From an uncultured Collinsella sp. (GTDB taxonomy: Bacteria > Actinomycetota > Coriobacteriia > Coriobacteriales > Coriobacteriaceae), in NCBI GenBank assembly GCA_900547805.1, contig URIE01000035.1:1-15890 (forward strand): a stretch of DNA of 15,890 nt, in the 5' to 3' direction. Position numbers and translations under genes: made by a program. The notes under the pieces are model-generated. The model ran no database searches, was not told where the DNA came from, and was given only the letters and a program-made list of their open reading frames with translations. Positions 13,419-15,890 of this stretch are shown here, one piece after another; within the stretch, counting starts at the first letter, position 1, and the number at the start of each line of letters is the position of its first letter.

Positions 13419-14522
13419 TTGTCTACTAACGCCTCTGGCAGCCCTGTTCTGTCGCTGCTTATTCCCATTTACAATGTTCAGCGCTACCTGCGCGAGTGTC
13501 TCGATTCCGCCCTGGCGCAGTCGCTCAAGGATATTGAGATCATCTGCATTAACGACGGGTCGACCGACAACTCGCCGGCGATTATCCGCGAGTATATGGA
13601 GCGCGATGGGCGCGTCAAGATGATCGACAAGGCCAACAGCGGCTACGGCGACTCGATGAACCGCGGCCTGGAGATGGCGCGCGGCAAGTACGTTGGCATC
13701 TTGGAGTCCGATGACTTTATGGTGCCCGACGCACTCGAAAAGCTTGTCTCGGCCGCCGATAGCAATAATGCCGACTTTGCGAAGGCGAATTTTGATTTCT
13801 ACTGGTCTAAGCCCGAGGAGCGCCGTTCGCTGCACGAGATGTTTAGACCTCGGGATTGCGGAAAGCCGGTGCACCCGAGCGATACGACGCAGTTCTTTAA
13901 GCAAAAGCCGTCGATTTGGTCGGCCGTGTACCGTCGCGATTTTCTTGAGCGCAACGGCATCACGTTTCTGCCGACTCCGGGGGCATCCTTTCAGGACACG
14001 TCATTCGCCTTTAAGGTGATCGCGTGCGCCGATAAGGCTGTTTACCTGCATGATGCCGTGTTGTCGTATCGCCAGGACAACGAGAATTCCTCGGTCAATT
14101 CTTCGGCTAAGGTCTTTTGCGTCAATACCGAGTATGCCGAGATTGAGCGTTGGATTCGAGAGGATTATGCCCGTGACCACGCAAGTGATGACGTCGCGCG
14201 CATGCTCAAGTTCAATCAGCTCATTAAGTACGATTCGTACATGTGGAACTACGTGCGCCTAGCGCCTAAGTTCTATAAGGAGTTCCTGGTTCAGATGGCC
14301 AAGGAGTTCCAAGCGGCCTTGGACGCCGGGGACTTTTCGCTTGACGACCTCAAGCCGTGGAAGCGCGCGAATCTCGCTGCCATCCTCAAAGATCCTGAGG
14401 GCTGGGTTGACGAGCATCCGAGTTTTGCGACGGATGGTGCCTTGGGGCGTGCTAAGTATTACGCCTCGGTTGGAGGCCCAGGCGTGGTCGCCGCCTTCCT
14501 CATCGAATCGCTGAGGGGGTAG
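13419..14522 (+). CDS. GT2-family glycosyltransferase
   Basis: This 367-residue GT-A glycosyltransferase of the capsule/exopolysaccharide type shows LSLLIPIYNVQRYLRECLDS (11-30), ICINDGSTDNS (42-52), KANSGYGDSMNRGL (71-84), the DxD-like ESDDF (96-100) and GASFQDTSFAF further on, the usual acceptor-side block. The product sugar is unknown. The start is TTG at 13419, chosen because AAGGAG stands about 5 nt before it and no ATG or GTG is better placed. The next gene begins 6 nt after its stop, so the two were one transcription unit. Residues 9-84 are nearly the same as the start of the gene at 15644, a tandem paralogue. The C-terminal third is unlike other families I recognise. Confidence 0.9.
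   Translation: MSTNASGSPVLSLLIPIYNVQRYLRECLDSALAQSLKDIEIICINDGSTDNSPAIIREYMERDGRVKMIDKANSGYGDSMNRGLEMARGKYVGILESDDFMVPDALEKLVSAADSNNADFAKANFDFYWSKPEERRSLHEMFRPRDCGKPVHPSDTTQFFKQKPSIWSAVYRRDFLERNGITFLPTPGASFQDTSFAFKVIACADKAVYLHDAVLSYRQDNENSSVNSSAKVFCVNTEYAEIERWIREDYARDHASDDVARMLKFNQLIKYDSYMWNYVRLAPKFYKEFLVQMAKEFQAALDAGDFSLDDLKPWKRANLAAILKDPEGWVDEHPSFATDGALGRAKYYASVGGPGVVAAFLIESLRG
13617..13671 (+). repeat. Direct repeat copy 1 (55 nt identical to 15836-15890)
   Basis: These 55 nt inside the first GT gene (encoding KMIDKANSGYGDSMNRGL) are identical to 15836-15890. The wider block 13452-13671 aligns without gaps to 15671-15890 at an offset of 2219 bp, with 26 differences in 220 nt by my hand count. 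The repeat may continue beyond the window in the second copy. Confidence 0.9.
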
Positions 14523-14528
14523 GTCGGC

Positions 14529-15569
14529 ATGGGAGAGGCCTCTCGTCCTAAAGCTACCATTGTCGTCCCCGTTTACAACTCTGCGCGTTCCATTCAGCGA
14601 TGCCTCGATTCGCTGTTGGCCCAGTCCGAGCGCTCGATTCAGGTTGTCTGCGTCAACGACGGTTCGACTGATGATTCGTTGAACGCGTTGCGCCAGATTG
14701 CGCAGGCCGACGATCGCGTACTGGTGATTGACTAGGAAAACGCGGGCGTCTCTTGTGCCCGAAATGCCGGTATCGATGTCGCCGAGGGCGAGACCGTCTT
14801 TTTTGTGGACGCCGACGATTACATCGATGCCCAGACGGTCGAGCGCGTGTTGCATGCCATGGAGTCTGCGGATGCCGAGGCCGCCGTTTTTGGCGGCGTC
14901 TGTGAACCTGCCGATGCTGCCCCCAAACGCGTCCAGCAACTCATGAGCCCCAAAGCTGGTACCTTCGGCGCCCGTGATCCCCAACTGCTGTTCCATTCGA
15001 ATGCGCAGCCCTATGCCTGCCGCGCGGCTTTTTCGCGCGAGCTGCTCAATCGCGAAGGTATTCGCTTCGCCTCCGGTTTGGCTTTGGGCGAGGACGTCGT
15101 CTTCCAATTTGCGGCTTATGCGCTTGCCCGCAGGACCGTCGTCATGCCGGACAAGTTCTACCACTACGTGATGGAGAGCGAATCGGCGACGCACGAGTTC
15201 AACAGTGCCGATGCTCGCGCCAAAAAGCTTGACGCCCACATGAGGATGCTCGAGGAGGTCTTGGAGGACTGGGCGGCCTACGGTCTTTTGGACCTGTGTC
15301 CCGGCGAGCTGATAACTTGGTTTTTGGACCTAATTGTGTTCGACTTGGCGCGCTTGGATGCCGATGACTTCCATCGCGTGGCGGCTCGCGTCAACATGGA
15401 CCTCGCGACGTTTTTGGGGACGGACTGGGCAGATATGCCTGCCAAGGGCGCCGTTTGCCGTGTTGCCCACAAGTTCGTTGCGACGACCTCGGGCGTTTCG
15501 ATGGCAGACGCCACGCTGTTCTATCTTTCGACTCGCGGTCTCAAAGCCTGCCTGGAGCGCTTCCTCTAA
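14529..15569 (+). pseudogene. GT2-family glycosyltransferase gene interrupted by one in-frame TAG
   Basis: The frame from ATG 14529 gives a normal GT2 start (TIVVPVYNSARSIQRCLDSL, then VCVNDGSTDDS) but meets TAG at 14733-14735 after residue 68, right after VLVID. The same frame continues without another stop to 15569, reading ENAGVSCARNAGI, then the DxD block FFVDADDYID, then GEDVVFQFA and a family-like C-terminal part; the total would be 346 codons. Family members have a Q, K or similar residue at this place (the D-x-E-N-x-G-x-S-x-A-R-N-x-G motif), so a CAG or AAG to TAG change is the simplest explanation. The N-terminal 68 residues alone cannot be active. Reinitiation at GTG 14805 would lack the nucleotide-binding half. 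The gene lies 6 nt after the preceding GT gene. Sequencing error or stop readthrough remain possible. Confidence 0.88.
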
Positions 15570-15600
15570 TTCCAAGCGCTGCCGCCCGCCGCAACTTGGC

Positions 15601-15609
15601 TGCTAAAAT
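15601..15609 (+). promoter_or_regulatory. Candidate extended -10 promoter of the last GT gene
   Basis: TGCTAAAAT matches an extended -10 (TGnTAnnAT) and lies 34 nt before the TTG start at 15644. No -35 is apparent in the GC-rich sequence upstream. The element resembles the one at 13380-13388 before the paralogue. Confidence 0.5.
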
Positions 15610-15643
15610 GACCCTGTTACACGCTATTCAACAGGAGGTTCTC

Positions 15644-15890
15644 TTGCAGAACTCTGATACCCCTAAAGTTTCGCTGCTTGTCCCCATCTGCAATGTCGAA
15701 CGCTACCTGCGCGAGTGCCTCGATTCCGCCGTGGCTCAGACGCTCAAGGACATCGAGATCATCTGCATCAACGACGGATCCACCGACAGCTCGCCGGATA
15801 TCATCCGCGAGTACATGGAGCGCGACGCACGTGTGAAGATGATCGACAAGGCCAACAGCGGCTACGGCGACTCGATGAACCGCGGCCTGG
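15644..15890 (+). CDS. GT2-family glycosyltransferase, partial (cut by the right edge)
   Basis: A TTG start at 15644 follows a perfect AGGAGG (15633-15638) at 5-nt spacing. The 82 visible residues begin MQNSDTPKVSLLVPICNV and include ICINDGSTDSS and KANSGYGDSMNRGL, the nucleotide-binding half of a GT2 enzyme; the DxD region lies beyond the window. It is a close paralogue of the gene at 13419, sharing the TTG start, the extended -10 layout and nearly all residues after position 25. The unit probably arose by tandem duplication in a surface-polysaccharide cluster that continues to the right. Confidence 0.9.
   Translation, partial: MQNSDTPKVSLLVPICNVERYLRECLDSAVAQTLKDIEIICINDGSTDSSPDIIREYMERDARVKMIDKANSGYGDSMNRGL
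15836..15890 (+). repeat. Direct repeat copy 2 (55 nt identical to 13617-13671)
   Basis: This is the second copy of the 55-nt identical block, reaching the window edge, so its true end is unseen. Same orientation as copy 1, 2219 bp apart. Confidence 0.9.

Overview
The window looks like a chromosomal segment of a high-GC, Gram-positive gut actinobacterium. My best guess is a Coriobacteriia member of the Collinsella type. The reasons are high-GC coding sequence, strong purine-rich ribosome sites, TTG/GTG starts, a SUF-only Fe-S operon with SufU (no SufE or SufA) and a sortase-type surface protein. This is inference from style and gene content, not a database match.

Layout. At positions 1-414 a possible partial gene reads off the left edge, next to an unexplained, hairpin-rich intergenic stretch. 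Positions 415-5717 (minus strand) hold a compact Fe-S cluster assembly operon read as sufC-sufB-sufD-sufS-sufU. The last four genes are joined by overlaps or a 12-nt gap, and the operon ends at a strong intrinsic terminator. Divergent from it, at 5941-7074 (plus strand), are an Rrf2/IscR-like Fe-S regulator gene and, 8 nt later, a two-gene MNT nucleotidyltransferase/HEPN pair (putative toxin-antitoxin) in visibly more AT-rich DNA. The 223-bp gap between sufC and rrf2 carries four copies of a 9-mer (TGGGACAAA and its complement) at exactly 22-bp steps in alternating orientation. This is a likely operator array and the most striking regulatory element here.

Positions 7202-8962 encode a secreted, wall-anchored protein: signal peptide, possible lysozyme-like N-terminal domain, long Ser/Asp/Gly-rich stalk, poly-Thr run and an MPKTG sorting signal, followed by a terminator. 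Positions 9165-10961 encode an AAA-ATPase-like/PD-(D/E)XK family protein with damaged Walker B and nuclease motifs. From 10986 to the end is a cell-surface glycan cluster: a GT2 glycosyltransferase and an acyltransferase-3 membrane protein on the minus strand, then three GT2-type genes on the plus strand. The middle one is interrupted by a single in-frame TAG, and the outer two are recent-looking duplicates sharing a 55-nt identical block.

How the parts fit. SufC/B/D form the scaffold-ATPase complex, SufS supplies sulfur, SufU shuttles it, and the Rrf2 protein with three cysteines probably senses Fe-S status and controls the shared intergenic region. The right-hand genes probably build and decorate an extracellular polysaccharide.
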